Shown in pieces: positions 1-10,130 of a stretch of DNA of 64,000 nt. Below the pieces are notes generated by a model, which was not told the origin of the DNA, ran no database searches, and was given only the letters and a program-made list of their open reading frames with translations. This DNA is from Chaunax sp. Z400. Taxonomy: Eukaryota > Chordata > Actinopteri > Lophiiformes > Chaunacidae. The DNA lies in NCBI GenBank assembly GCA_037577475.1, contig CM075192.1:5242408-5306407 (forward strand). Direction: 5' to 3'. The translations under genes and the position numbers were made by a program. Positions within the stretch are counted from its first letter, which is position 1, and each line of letters opens with the position of its first letter.

Positions 1-38
1 AATATCGCTGTGTACACTGTTTATTCTTTCACCTTTAG

Positions 39-2559
39 GGCCCCAGAAATGTATTTAGGCCTGCCATTTTCTGAGGCCATTGATATGTGGTCTCTGGGCT
101 GTGTCATGGCCTGGATGCTCTGCGGCCATCCACTGTTTAGTGGAATGACAGAAGAAAAATACGTGGTAAGATATCTACTATAATCAGTCTACTTCTTTGC
201 CGTTCAGATGAAATTGCATTAAAATTAAGTTGAGGGTGACAGATGGAGGTAATGTGATGTGTGGTGGTGTAAAGAATTTTGTATGTTTGCTATCATGGGA
301 GTTATGACTATTAGCATCTTGACAAAAGAGAAAAGAAGTATTCTTGTTGCATATCTTCATGTGATGTTGTGTTTTATCTCCAGCTCCCATTAATTGTTGA
401 ACTCCTGGGTCAGCCAGCAAACCACCTTCTTAACGATGGGAGAAAGACAAAAATGTTTTTCAAAAAGGCTTTTTGCAAAAAGTGGAAGCTCAAGGTAGCA
501 CCTTTAAACTTCTAAACCCTTCTTAAGATAACATGTTTACAGTTGCAAAAGTTTTATTGGAAGAATCATGCATAAAAATACATTACACATTCTTTTTAGA
601 GCTCTGAGAAGAATCTCAAAGAATTCCTTCCCAGTCTTCCCAATGGTTGCAAACTTCAATCTCTGGATGATCTGAAAAAAGTAGGTGCCAAGTTACTGTT
701 GTTAGTATGATGGATTATCCTGTCATTAATCTTAAGGATGAGTGAGTGATGGTGGATTTGACCATTGTTTCCTTAACTAGGTGCGTCTGGAGAGTGACAA
801 TGAAGCAGAAGCTGAGGAGCGCGAGAAGTGCATAGAACTCTTGAAGGCCATGCTGGAAATAGATCCAAATAAGAGGATCACTCCCAGTGAAGTTCTCAGT
901 CATCCATTTATTGACCGTAGGAAGGACTATGGGCTATTCTCCATCTTACCATCAGGTGTGATTATGGTTCATGGTTTGAAGGAGATTGTTTTAATGTCCA
1001 ATTTATTTTATTGGGTGTATTTGTTTATTCTTAAGGGAGTGATACAAGCTCTGTGACTGATTTTCAGTTGTGTAACTCTGTATCTGTCTGACCTTGAAAT
1101 TGCTTCAGAACCCCGCAAGATTCTTTCTCACTCTGCAGCAGTGGGTGACATGATGCTATGTATAGATGTGTTAACAATATTCACCAAGAGTTTGACAAAA
1201 GAAAGTTGTTGATTCTGGAGTCAGAATTATTTGTTTCTGAAAAGAATGTGCACTCTGGAGCATCTTTAATAACTGTATTCCAATAATTCTTTGAAGGCTT
1301 GCGAAAAGATTAATGTCTTATTTAATTTTGGTAAAGTGTGACCAGAGCAATCTACTGACACCTTGCTTAGGAGATTTAAATCACACTGACAAGTAATGGT
1401 ATATTTTGAAATTGTGCTAACTGAATATTTAATGCTGAAAAGCAGTTGGCTTGTGCCAGATGTAGTGCATATACATTTACTAGAATTATTTTGCTATCCG
1501 CCATTTCTCCTCATACTATCACCTATCGTCCCTCTTTATGTATTATCACACCAATCACATACAATCACATCAAGTTCATCTCGTGTAAATAGGGTTTTAT
1601 ATGGTTTTACAGGTTCTGTCCTACAGGCCACCTCAGGCGTATTATAGATCAACTCCTCGACGTCTATAATCACAACGACACGGGCAGGCTGTAGTTTTAG
1701 AAGCCTTAGCTTTTTCTTTTTCCGATCCTCAGGTATTTAAGTGCATTGTCCCTTTGTTTTCAGAAAAGAAGAAGAAGAAGTCTGCTCAGTCTGCTACACA
1801 GGAGAACACACAGCGGCTTGACATTGACAGTGGAGACAGGTGAGAAGACTTTCTCTGGTCATGATGATCATTTGTCAGACAGAAGAGAAAATGCTTCAGT
1901 CAATCATTAATGGAACCTGTTTTTAGAGTGTGTTTATATCTTAGTGAAGCTTACATGATTCTTCAGATGTCATGATAATAACAGGAATAACATTTTGTGT
2001 GTGTGTTTAGTTGGTGGAGTTTAACAAGCATGATAGAAGACATTCGTGAGCCTGCTGTTACTGCTCAGACACGGGATGATACTGCTGACTCCCACCCAGA
2101 CCGCTGCAGTCAAACTCCCACAATCTCACCATCAGGCGTGGTCATGGCTGCACCCGAGAACACAGTGAGGACAGCAGATGTGGAGTATGTAGACGGGTGA
2201 GGTGACTTCCTCTGGTCATGACAATCATGATCACCTCTTTAATGAAGTTTATATGATTCTTTGAGAAGTCATGATAATAACAGGAATAACATTTTGTGTG
2301 TGTGTTTAGTTGGTGGAGTTTAACAAGCACGACAGAGGACATCCGTGAGAGAGTTGAGAACCCAATCACATGTGGTAAGAAACAGTCACCTCTGCTTATG
2401 TTTGACTGTTGTACATTTTGGAGGATGGTGCATATTTATATTATATTTATATTTTCAGTGGCCAATCGAAAAAAGAAGAAGAAGAATCCTTTCCGGCGCT
2501 TCCTCTCTTGGATGAAGAAGCGCTCCTTCCCTTGCATTGGCGAGCATATACAAAGTTGA
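39..2559 (+). CDS. HIPK-like serine/threonine protein kinase, C-terminal half (5' end outside window)
   Basis: Eight exons with canonical AG/GT borders join in one frame: 39-165, 384-494, 600-680, 781-955, 1764-1839, 2011-2196, 2310-2374 and 2459-2559 (TGA). Exon 1 carries the kinase APE motif, then GLPFSEAIDMWSLGCV, the subdomain VIII-IX signature of homeodomain-interacting protein kinases. Exon 4 carries EIDPNKRITP followed by SHPFI, the end of the catalytic domain. ATP-binding and catalytic-loop exons lie left of the window. The tail is short: Lys-rich, then two related exons both encoding WWSLTS...EDIRE, then a basic VANRKKKKKNPFRRF segment that could act as a nuclear signal. It lacks the long C-terminus of HIPK1-3, so it resembles short teleost HIPK-like paralogues. 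The last exon has a 61-bp deletion relative to the copy at 37605 that shortens the C-terminus. HIPKs phosphorylate nuclear transcription regulators; here that role is inferred from family only. Confidence 0.85.
2011..2374 (+). repeat. Tandem-duplicated exon pair within the HIPK-like gene
   Basis: Exons 2011-2196 and 2310-2374 begin with the same coding stretch (WWSLTS) and are preceded by near-identical intron ends containing a GT run and TTTAG acceptor. The introns downstream of exons 1764-1839 and 2011-2196 are also alike (donor region followed by ctctggtcatga). One exon-plus-intron unit was therefore duplicated inside the gene. Both junctions enter in phase 2, so the reading frame was kept. 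The second copy is shorter. Confidence 0.75.
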
Positions 2560-2601
2560 TGCGTGTCCTGAATAAGGAAAAAATGATGATGCGTAACTTA
2601 A

Positions 2602-2624
2602 AATAAATTGCACATATTAATAAA
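2602..2624 (+). promoter_or_regulatory. Candidate poly(A) signals of the HIPK-like gene
   Basis: Two AATAAA hexamers at 2602-2607 and 2619-2624 lie within 70 bp after the stop codon. The same motifs follow the block B copy (37826-37831). No other strong signal is nearer. Confidence 0.5.
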
Positions 2625-3720
2625 GCAATTGAAATATGTCCCAGAATAAATTCAAGTTCATGAACAGTTCATCTAGAACAGAAAAAGTGCATAAAGAACA
2701 CAGACACACACCTAAAACAGAGCAACAGGGGCAGTCAGTCACACAGTTGCAGTGTGGCAGGTTGTACTCCTCTCTAGCAAAGCAAAATCTCCATTTAGCT
2801 CAACACCAATAAAGTCCATTTGTAACCAATATCGCTTTAAAGGCATTACATAACACTCTACCTGTAAATTATTTCCATTTTTTATACACCTAGAACCGAA
2901 ATATGTAACTTTTAACATCACTAGCTTGAATGAGGGAGAGAGCACACACACACACACGACTTACCAGTCCTGTGCTGCATAGCATTTGACTGGGGAACAG
3001 CAGCAACACAGCGTGTGCGTTCCTAGTGTGTCTCATTAATTAGTGTCCCTGTGAAACGGGAACTATAAAACATACAGGAGACATTTTTACTCTAAAATTA
3101 AAACGTTTAACTACTATGTGGGAAGCCTGAGCAGAGTGGTAGGATGTTTGTAGGAGGCAGACATAAGAAACTTTGTCCCAGAATCAAAAAAGGTGTTTAT
3201 TTTGTGTGCTAAAGTGTTAAACGTGCTGTCAAAACAATATCCTCCTGGGAACCGAGGAAAAAAAGTGTATTAGAATTTCTTTTCTTTTGTTATTTCCTAC
3301 CTATTTAGGGTTAAAAAAAATCTTACAATTTAGACTTTTTAGAATTTATTTTTATTCTAAATTTTATAACATGTCCACTCCAGGACTATTTTCGTATGAA
3401 AAGCCAGCCAAACTAGGTATATCCAATAAATGAAAGGTAATCAAAGAAATAATAATTTTATCTTACACAACTGTATTTGGATTACAGTTTAGTCAGGTAG
3501 TAGTGCATTATTGGGACAGTTCCAGTGTATGTAATATGGTCTCCTGTTGACTATACCCACAAGCATAGACACTGGATTCTAGAGGAAATTTGCTTATATT
3601 TCATGACACCACTTGGAAATCTTCAAACCTCAAAAATCACTAATAAATATCACTGATATACATAACAATATGTCTGCATTGTGGGTATTGCATTACAGGT
3701 TTATAATGATCAATTTAGTG
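2625..3720. other. Intergenic part of duplicated block A, no gene seen
   Basis: AT-rich sequence downstream of the kinase gene, matched nearly base for base at 37832-38930. A short CA run lies at 2945-2956 and is 2 bp longer in block B. I see no coding exon or recognisable transposon in it. Confidence 0.5.
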
Positions 3721-3761
3721 TAATTACATAACATATTTTATTTTGGAATTAAAAACATACA

Positions 3762-4228
3762 TGCTGCTCCTGGCCCACAGTGGACGACGTCTTTCCTGCT
3801 CATCCCTGTCTGTCTCTGTGTCTGTCTCTGTCTGCTCTTCTGATCCTTCTGCATCTTCTTCCTCTTCTTCACCCCCTATCCCTGGTTCAAACTCATCCTC
3901 ATCTGTCTCATCATCTGACAGCTCCAAATCTGAGTCTCCATCAACTATCCTTTAAAGAATCCTCTCTGCTTCAGTTCTGTCTCCTACAACAATGTTGAGT
4001 CATTAAGAACATTAAGATGGTCTTGGTGTCCACTGTAATTGACATTCAAAAAAGGGCTATTATTTCAAAACACAAATAATTGAATTGCTTTCAAAGCTAA
4101 ATCTATCATTCCTGACATGTTAATAAACAAGAAAATATAAGATTATCACAGTAAAAGAACAATATATTAACAATATTTGATTTACCTCTCCTCTTTCCAT
4201 AAAATGTGCTTGCCGCTATGCTATCCAT
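3762..4228 (-). pseudogene. Acidic two-exon gene fragment, possibly piggyBac-derived
   Basis: On the minus strand an ATG exon (4228-4186) encodes MDSIAASTFYGKRRG and ends at GTAAAT. An acceptor TTGTAG precedes a second exon from 3983 whose downstream reading is very acidic (LELSDDETDEDEFEPG, then a Glu run), with a GTATGT donor candidate near 3761. Spliced in frame, a TAA interrupts the second exon at 3952-3954, and the same stop is present in block B, so the lesion predates the duplication. The acidic start resembles N-termini of piggyBac-type transposases in fish, but no catalytic region is present. It could equally be the first exons of an unknown gene. Confidence 0.35.
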
Positions 4229-4420
4229 TTTGAATGAAAAGAAAATGAGAGTTCCCAGCATCCCAGCCTATCACATGACATATCACTGGAAAGCCCTGGA
4301 TGTCCTCTTTAAAATACAACAGGGATTGATTGAGTAACTCTAAAGAGTAAAAGGAGGGGCATGTTAACAAAAAATGTCCATCACAGAGGACACAAGTCAA
4401 TGGGCTGGGTCTCAGGAGGA

Positions 4421-4842
4421 TGTGTAGAAATCAACCTCAGCACCAGTTTTTCTTTGGAGAATGCTCCATTTATTGCCACACTGATGAAGGAAGACAACAG
4501 CACTTCAGTGTGCAAGCTATTTACATTATTACATAGCTATTTACATGCCCCAGCTCCTCAGTCTACAAAACAAACAGCAAAATAACTTAATACATACTAT
4601 ATACAAGAATTAACAGGGTGCTATCAGAAGCAACAACAGGTAACCAACCTCTCCCATGTGGGGACAATTTAGAAGGGGAGAGGCTATGGGACAAGCAGAA
4701 TATATAGGGGGAACCACAGAAGAAGAAATAAGGAGGGGCAACACAGAAGGAACTGGGACGGTCCTGGCAGTCAGGTATAACAAAAAGGGGGACAATGGAA
4801 CTGATTTTGTGTAATTATAGTGCCAAAACTGGCCCGGTTACA
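4421..4842 (-). mobile_element. Truncated solo LTR (gypsy-like), block A
   Basis: Read on the minus strand the element starts TGTAACCGGGCC at 4842 and contains an AATAAA in its distal part. Compared with the copy at 26565-27016 it lacks about 30 bp at its other terminus. TG...CA-type ends and the internal poly(A) signal suit an LTR. No target-site duplication is visible because one end is missing. Confidence 0.5.
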
Positions 4843-5800
4843 TCTGAAAACCTTTTGTTGTCTTTTGGGCCTGAGAGAACCTGCTGAATGCTCAAACTAT
4901 TGAAGCAGACTGGAGTCACTTTTGTATTTTACAACTAATAAGATGTCCAGAGTATCAGAGTATTGATATTTTTATAGAATAATAACAACAATGAAAAAAT
5001 GAATACCACTTGCTTGAAACAACAAAATATCTGCATTTGAAGGTAAATAAAGTACAGACCTTAAATCAGATTTTTAATAGAGGCAGCCAGATACTAACAT
5101 AATTACACAGGTGACTTTTTTGGTAGAGCACTGAGTGAAAGCCTTAGTCGTCTTAGTCGGCTGTAAATCCCTGATCCTTCTTTTCTGACACTGGTTCTTT
5201 AATTAAATAGGAAGTTGATTTGTTAACCAGCTGTCATTGAGTAGTTGGTTTTTTTTTCCAAACCTGTTTGTGATGCCTGGCTACTTTTATCATCTCCTCA
5301 TTCACACCAGGAGAGGCGAATGAATGTATTTGTAAGCTCCACCTGCCCTCTGGAGAGGCAGTGAAACGGGGCCATAACACAGGCTTTTGATTAAAACTGG
5401 CAGTGCTCTTTGCAGCAACCTGTGGTATAAGAGCTGAAATACTACAGACATAATGGTAACATGCTTCTGTGTTAGTCAGGTGAGATTATTTACCCATTTA
5501 TTTATTTATTTATCTTGTCTCTCTAATTGGATTGGGTTCATTTTTTCCAGCTGCACCAATCTGTGCTCATCTACCAGTTTCAAACTACACAGTTTCATGC
5601 TTTTTTCTCCAAGATATTCCAGATATTCCAGATATTCCATATTCTGGCCTCAGGACCTTTTGTTTTTCACAACAGCACCACCTGCTGAAGAAAGGAAGAA
5701 CTCCAGACTGTGTGCCAAGGCTCAGGCAGGGGTTGCCATCCACCTAAAAATGTTACAAAAGTTCAGATTGTGTCCCATACAGCAGATGAACGTGGACAAT
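4843..5800. other. Block A/B/C shared non-coding segment with a TATA-ATG-donor array
   Basis: Shared with 27017-27950 and 40052-40990. At 5420-5480 a TATAAG motif is followed by an ATG at 5453 and a GTGAGA donor after a 9-codon stretch, and a pyrimidine tract with CAG acceptor follows near 5551. This looks like a first exon of some transcript, but I recognise no product. A 9-bp ATATTCCAG motif is repeated three times near 5610-5640 and only twice in blocks B and C. Confidence 0.35.
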
Positions 5801-5935
5801 GGCTGATTATTATCCTACAGATGATACTAAGCCTTCAACCTAAACTAGATGAAATGTTAACTCTAAAAGCAGAAGGGGCATTTATCAGATCCAGAGCTAA
5901 ATGGATAATGGAGGGAGAAAAACATTCAGTTTATT
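5801..5935 (+). mobile_element. L1/Tx1-like LINE ORF2 fragment, truncated, block A
   Basis: The translation contains EGAFIRSRAKWIMEGEKHS, typical of the segment between endonuclease and reverse transcriptase of L1-type LINEs. It stops abruptly at 5935, where sequence switches to a PABPC-like RRM2 fragment. Blocks B and C continue the same LINE for about 900 bp more. Confidence 0.6.
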
Positions 5936-6106
5936 TTCGTGGCCGAGCCATTGACAGACTGAATGTCTGAATGTCCCATGTTTCGAATTGAAACATGGGA
6001 CCCCAGCGCCCTCGTCCTGCATCAGTTGTTCCTTTGGGACCTGTAGTCCCACCGCAGAATGATGCAGGAGGAATTTGCAACATCCCGCAGTTGACGCCTG
6101 CTTGAT
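5936..6106 (+). pseudogene. Scrambled PABPC-like exon remnants (RRM2 scrap plus last linker exon)
   Basis: Positions 5941-5965 match the end of the RRM2 exon at 44392-44406 (RAIDRLN). After a 27-bp palindrome at 5974-6000, the sequence matches the third linker exon of block B (45196-45302), ending at the same TGA. The 3 kb of intervening gene present in block B is missing, so this is a deletion derivative and cannot encode the RRM protein. Confidence 0.65.
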
Positions 6107-6497
6107 TACAGGCCATCTTGCAGCAGGTAGGAATGCACATTTGTTTGTCAGGCCAGACCTACTGATCCACTCTGATCTCTATGTGAGAAAACAGTTCAGT
6201 TTGGAGGTGCAGTCAAAACTTCCTCTCTGATTTGATTCCCTCCATTTAGCCTGCTGTTCATGTTCAGGGACAGGAGCGTCACACCAAATATGGTCATTAG
6301 TAGATTTGGGTGGATACTGATTTTTATTTCTCCTCTGTAGGGAGAGGTGATCAAACAAGAGAACTAAGAGAGAAATGACTGTAAAACGTCTCTCTCTGTC
6401 TCCACAGAGACTTTCTCTTTAAGACACAGGAAAGGTGGTTATTGTGGTCCCAACATGATGTTATGGTTTTGCTGACATTTAACATTTTTCTTTCTAG
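6107..6497. other. PABPC-like gene 3' region, block A
   Basis: Matches 45303-45664. It holds no open frame of interest. It ends at a TTTCTAG acceptor that serves the terminal exon. Confidence 0.4.
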
Positions 6498-6575
6498 GAT
6501 ATGACGGCTCCTGCTGCCTGAGCAGAAGACGGCGACGAGTTCAGCTGCTGCTCCATCATCAGGAACTTTTTACAT
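6498..6575 (+). pseudogene. Terminal exon of the PABPC-like gene, retained only in block A
   Basis: A TTTCTTTCTAG acceptor at 6487-6497 precedes a short exon with an early TGA at 6519-6521. In block B this acceptor and exon are absent: a deletion of about 106 bp (6467-6572 equivalent) joins TTATGG directly to TATGTGTATAG. The exon is an orphan in block A because upstream exons are gone. Confidence 0.4.
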
Positions 6576-6832
6576 GTGTATAGAAATATATTAGATTATT
6601 AGACATGTTTCAATATACATTTAAAGCGTGTTTTTTTGTAATTTTAACCTTTTTTTAATTTTTGGTTTTGTAAAATTTTCATAACATTTTCTTACATTAA
6701 TAAGATTTAATTGTTAAGACTTTAAATGTAAATGGTAGTAATTTTTAGCAACTTTTGTAATTTTTATTCAGTGCACATTATTTAATAAGTATTCTATAAA
6801 TAAGCTTTATAATTATTATATCACTATTATAA

Positions 6833-7110
6833 TAGCTGTTATTGTTATTGTTGTTGCACATGTCTGTGTCCCTGTCCCACGCTCCCTCTCTCCACCTGTC
6901 CTCCCTATCTATCTCCCCCTCCTCATCTATCTTCCCATCTCTCTCTCTCTATCTCTCTCACCCCAACCGGTCAAAGCAGAGGCCGCCCACCTTGAGTCTC
7001 GTATCTGCTCGATGGTTTCTGCCTTTTAAAAAGGCAGTTTTTCCTCGCCACTGTGGCCAAGTGCTTGCTCAAGGCGGATTGTTGGGTCTCTTTAGGATAA
7101 TTTATAGATT
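6833..7110 (+). mobile_element. LINE 3'-end repeat, teleost-type (block A copy)
   Basis: The CT-rich stretch, then CCCCAACCGGTCAAAGCAGAGG..., GGTTTCTGCC and TTTTTCCTCGCCACTG is a very common teleost interspersed 3' tail. Related copies in the window are at 45930-46200 and 23390-23690, and the 5' part of the same tail is at 63100-63350. Coding LINE sequence directly precedes the last of these. Confidence 0.65.
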
Positions 7111-7231
7111 TTTATCCATTTTAACCCTTTTTAAAGTTTGAATAATTGCTTTTGTTGAATTTCTGTATACTTTCAATTTTTGAAATAAGAATTATTATCC
7201 TTTTAAAAAAATCTAAAAATTTACTTTTGTT

Positions 7232-7290
7232 CTAAACAGGACTGGTTGTTACAATACATTCTAGGGATTGTAACAACCAGTCCTATTTAG
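7232..7290. repeat. Hairpin-forming inverted repeat, 24-nt arms
   Basis: Arms 7232-7255 and 7267-7290 are complementary with one mismatch around an 11-nt loop. The same structure is at 46336-46394 in block B'. It lies downstream of the PABPC-like gene ahead of AATAAA motifs (about 7424). It may be a tiny transposon relic or a structured RNA element. Confidence 0.7.
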
Positions 7291-7654
7291 AAGCAAATTT
7301 AATTCTTCAATTGTTCAATTGTTAAAGTTTTAATTGTAAATGTTTTGTAATTATAAATGACAGTAAATTCCTTAATTTGACTAATTTTTATTCTGTGCAT
7401 GTTGTTTGATAAGTATAGTATAAATAAACTTTATTATTGTTATAAATATAAAACATATGGTATGTGTCTGTGTTTTGCTGTTAGAGAAAGTATCAGAATA
7501 AGATGACTGTTCCTATGACTGCTGACAACTGGATCCAGTTTCTAAATATGTTGGTTCTACTGGGCAAATCAAATTAATTAAGAACTTATTCACAAAATGA
7601 AACCGATGCTCTGAAGATGACCTACTTCCACTAAAGATGGAGAACTGGAAAGGA

Positions 7655-8095
7655 GACATTTTATTATTATTATTAATCCTTTATTTGAACAGGTTGTCTC
7701 ATGGAGGTCTGGATCTCTTTTTCAAGAGAGACCTGAGTCCAAAAAAAAGAACATATAGATTTAAAACAGACGAACACACAGATCATTTACAGACACGTGT
7801 AAATATTCCATAATTTAAAGAAAACAATTACAAGTTTGATTGTAATCATAGAAAAGTGACTTGAAACTGTTCAAATATAGTAAGAATGTAACTTGATACA
7901 TGTTTGAGGTTCATTCCATTTGTATGCAGCGTAGAATTTGAACCTACTTCTGCCAAGTTCAGTGTGACCAGGAGGAAGAACTAATGTTAAAATGTCCTGT
8001 GACCTGACACTGTGGGTACTGTGTTTGAATTCAACCAGACAGCAGCGGTAACTCTGTACTTTAAGTAGCAGGGCCTCAGAAATAAACCACATGCA
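7655..8095 (-). mobile_element. LINE 3' fragment (ORF C-terminus plus tail), block A'
   Basis: Minus-strand translation gives GHTELGRSRFKFYAAYKWNE, the C-terminal signature of CR1/L2/Rex1-type LINE polyproteins, preceded by further LINE-like coding sequence. The 3' tail follows toward 7655 (TTTATTTGAACAGG...GAGACCTG). The homologous copy is 46765-47200. Confidence 0.55.
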
Positions 8096-8437
8096 ATGCT
8101 GCTGCCTTCTGTCTGTTACAGAGGATCATCCCACCTTTTAATATAGGCTGCAAAGGTGAGTGAGGAATGTTTCACCTGTGATGAAGAAAAACACGCTGTG
8201 ATAAACAAAGCCAAGAGGTTTTAATGTAGAGGGAGAAACATGCATATATAGAATATCACCTTCATCAATGTCAGCTGGGATAGGCTCCAGACCTATTTAA
8301 GAGCCTAGAACTTCACTATATGACAACTATAATTATTCCAATTAATTCAAATGTAATTACTATTACATGGTGTAATGACGTGGTATAGCACACCCTATAT
8401 ACAGAGGCTACAGTCCTGGTGAGACAAATGGCCGATG
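8096..8437. other. Non-coding junction leading into satellite
   Basis: Matches 47205-47527. It includes a LINE-tail-like motif GGGATAGGCTCCAG at 8278-8291 just before GATG/GATA repeats begin. This suggests the satellite was seeded from a LINE tail. An exon-like AG...GT segment at 8121-8153 is too short to call. Confidence 0.4.
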
Positions 8438-8448
8438 ATAGATTGATG

Positions 8449-8482
<34 letters not shown>

Positions 8483-8516
8483 TAGATGACAGATAAACGG
8501 AAGGACGAATAGATAC

Positions 8517-8586
<70 letters not shown>

Positions 8587-8996
8587 CGACAGACAGACAG
8601 ATAGACCGACAGACAGACAGACAGACAGACCGACAGACAGACAGACAGACCGACAGACAGACAGACCGACAGACAGACAGACCAACAGACAGACAGACCG
8701 ACAGACAGACAGACCGACAGACAGACAGACCGACAGACAGACAGACCAACAGACAGACAGATAGATGACAGATAAACGGAAGGACGAATAGATACATAGA
8801 TAGATAGACAGAGGGATAAAGAGACAGGCAGGCAGTCAGATAGAGAGATAGATAGACAGACAGACAGACAGATAGACAGAGACACAGACAGAGAGACAGA
8901 TAGACAGAGACACAGACAGACATATAGATAGATACATAGAGACACAGACAGACAGACAGACAGAGAGACAGGCAGGAAGCAGGCAGGTAGGCAGGC

Positions 8997-9028
<32 letters not shown>

Positions 9029-9577
9029 GGACTGACAGATATATATTACATAGAAAGACAGACAAATAGATAGATAGATAGACAGATAGACGGACAGACT
9101 GACAGATAGACAGAGAGACGGACAGACAGACAGACTGACTGATAGATAGATTGATAGATAGACGGACAGACAGACAGACAGGCAGGAAGCAGGCACGCAG
9201 GCAGGCAGGCAGGCAGGCAGACAGATAGATAGATAGACAGACAGAGAGACGGACGGACGGACGGACAGATAGATATTAGACAGACAGACGGACAGACAGA
9301 CAGGCACACTGACAGATAGATATTAGATAGACAGACAGACAGATAGATAGACAGACAGATAGATATTAGATAGACAGACAGACAGATAGATATTAGATAG
9401 ACAGACAGATAGATAGATAGATATACAGACAGATAGATAGACGGAAGGGGGGGCAGGCGGGCAGATAGATAGACAGACAGACAGATAGATAGACAGACAG
9501 ATAGATATTAGATAGACAGACAGATAGATAGATAGATAGACAGACAGATAGATAGACGGAAGGGGGGGCAGGCGGGC

Positions 9578-9608
<31 letters not shown>

Positions 9609-9963
9609 TATTAGATAGACAGACAGATAGATTGATAGATATTAGACAGACAGACAGATAGATTGATAGATATTAGACAGACAGACAGACATACAGACAG
9701 ATAGAGAGATAGATAGATATTAGATTGAGAGACAGACAGACAGACAGACAGATAGATATTAGATAGACAGACAGACAGACAGATAGAAAGATAGATATTA
9801 GATAGAGAGACAGACAGACAGACAGACAGATAGATAGATAGACAGACAGACTGACAGATAGACGGGTGGGGGGGCGGAGGGGTCAGATCGATAGATAGAT
9901 AGATGGACAGACAGATATTAGACAGACAGATATTAGACTGACAGATATTAGACTGACAGATAT

Positions 9964-10011
<48 letters not shown>

Positions 10012-10130
10012 TAGATATTAGATAGAAAGATAGACAGACAGACTGATAGACTGACGGATAGACGGGCGGGGGGGCGGGCGGACAGATAGTTAAATAGATT
10101 GAGTGAAAGACAGACAGACAGACAGAGAGA
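8438..10130. repeat. GATA/GACA (Bkm-type) satellite array 1
   Basis: Almost entirely GACA and GATA tetranucleotides with GATATTA, GGCA and G-rich interruptions (for example GGGGGGGCAGGCGGGCAG at 9445 and 9563). Minus-strand open frames of Cys-Leu-Ser-Val repeats are artefacts of the tetranucleotide. Blocks of interruptions recur in order in array 2, showing a higher-order unit of roughly 0.8 kb. Confidence 0.9.

Noticed and set aside
8121..8153. Small exon-like segment between CTGTTACAG and GTGAGT
   Set aside because: Only 33 nt, lies between LINE debris and satellite, and no transcript-like neighbours are seen. Its duplicate near 47225 is explained by the segmental copy.
8316..9309. Long minus-strand frames of repeating Cys-Leu-Ser-Val residues
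   Set aside because: They are the translation of GACA/GATA tetranucleotides in a frame without stops; the same occurs in 12015-13622. No start context, promoter or splice structure supports a protein.
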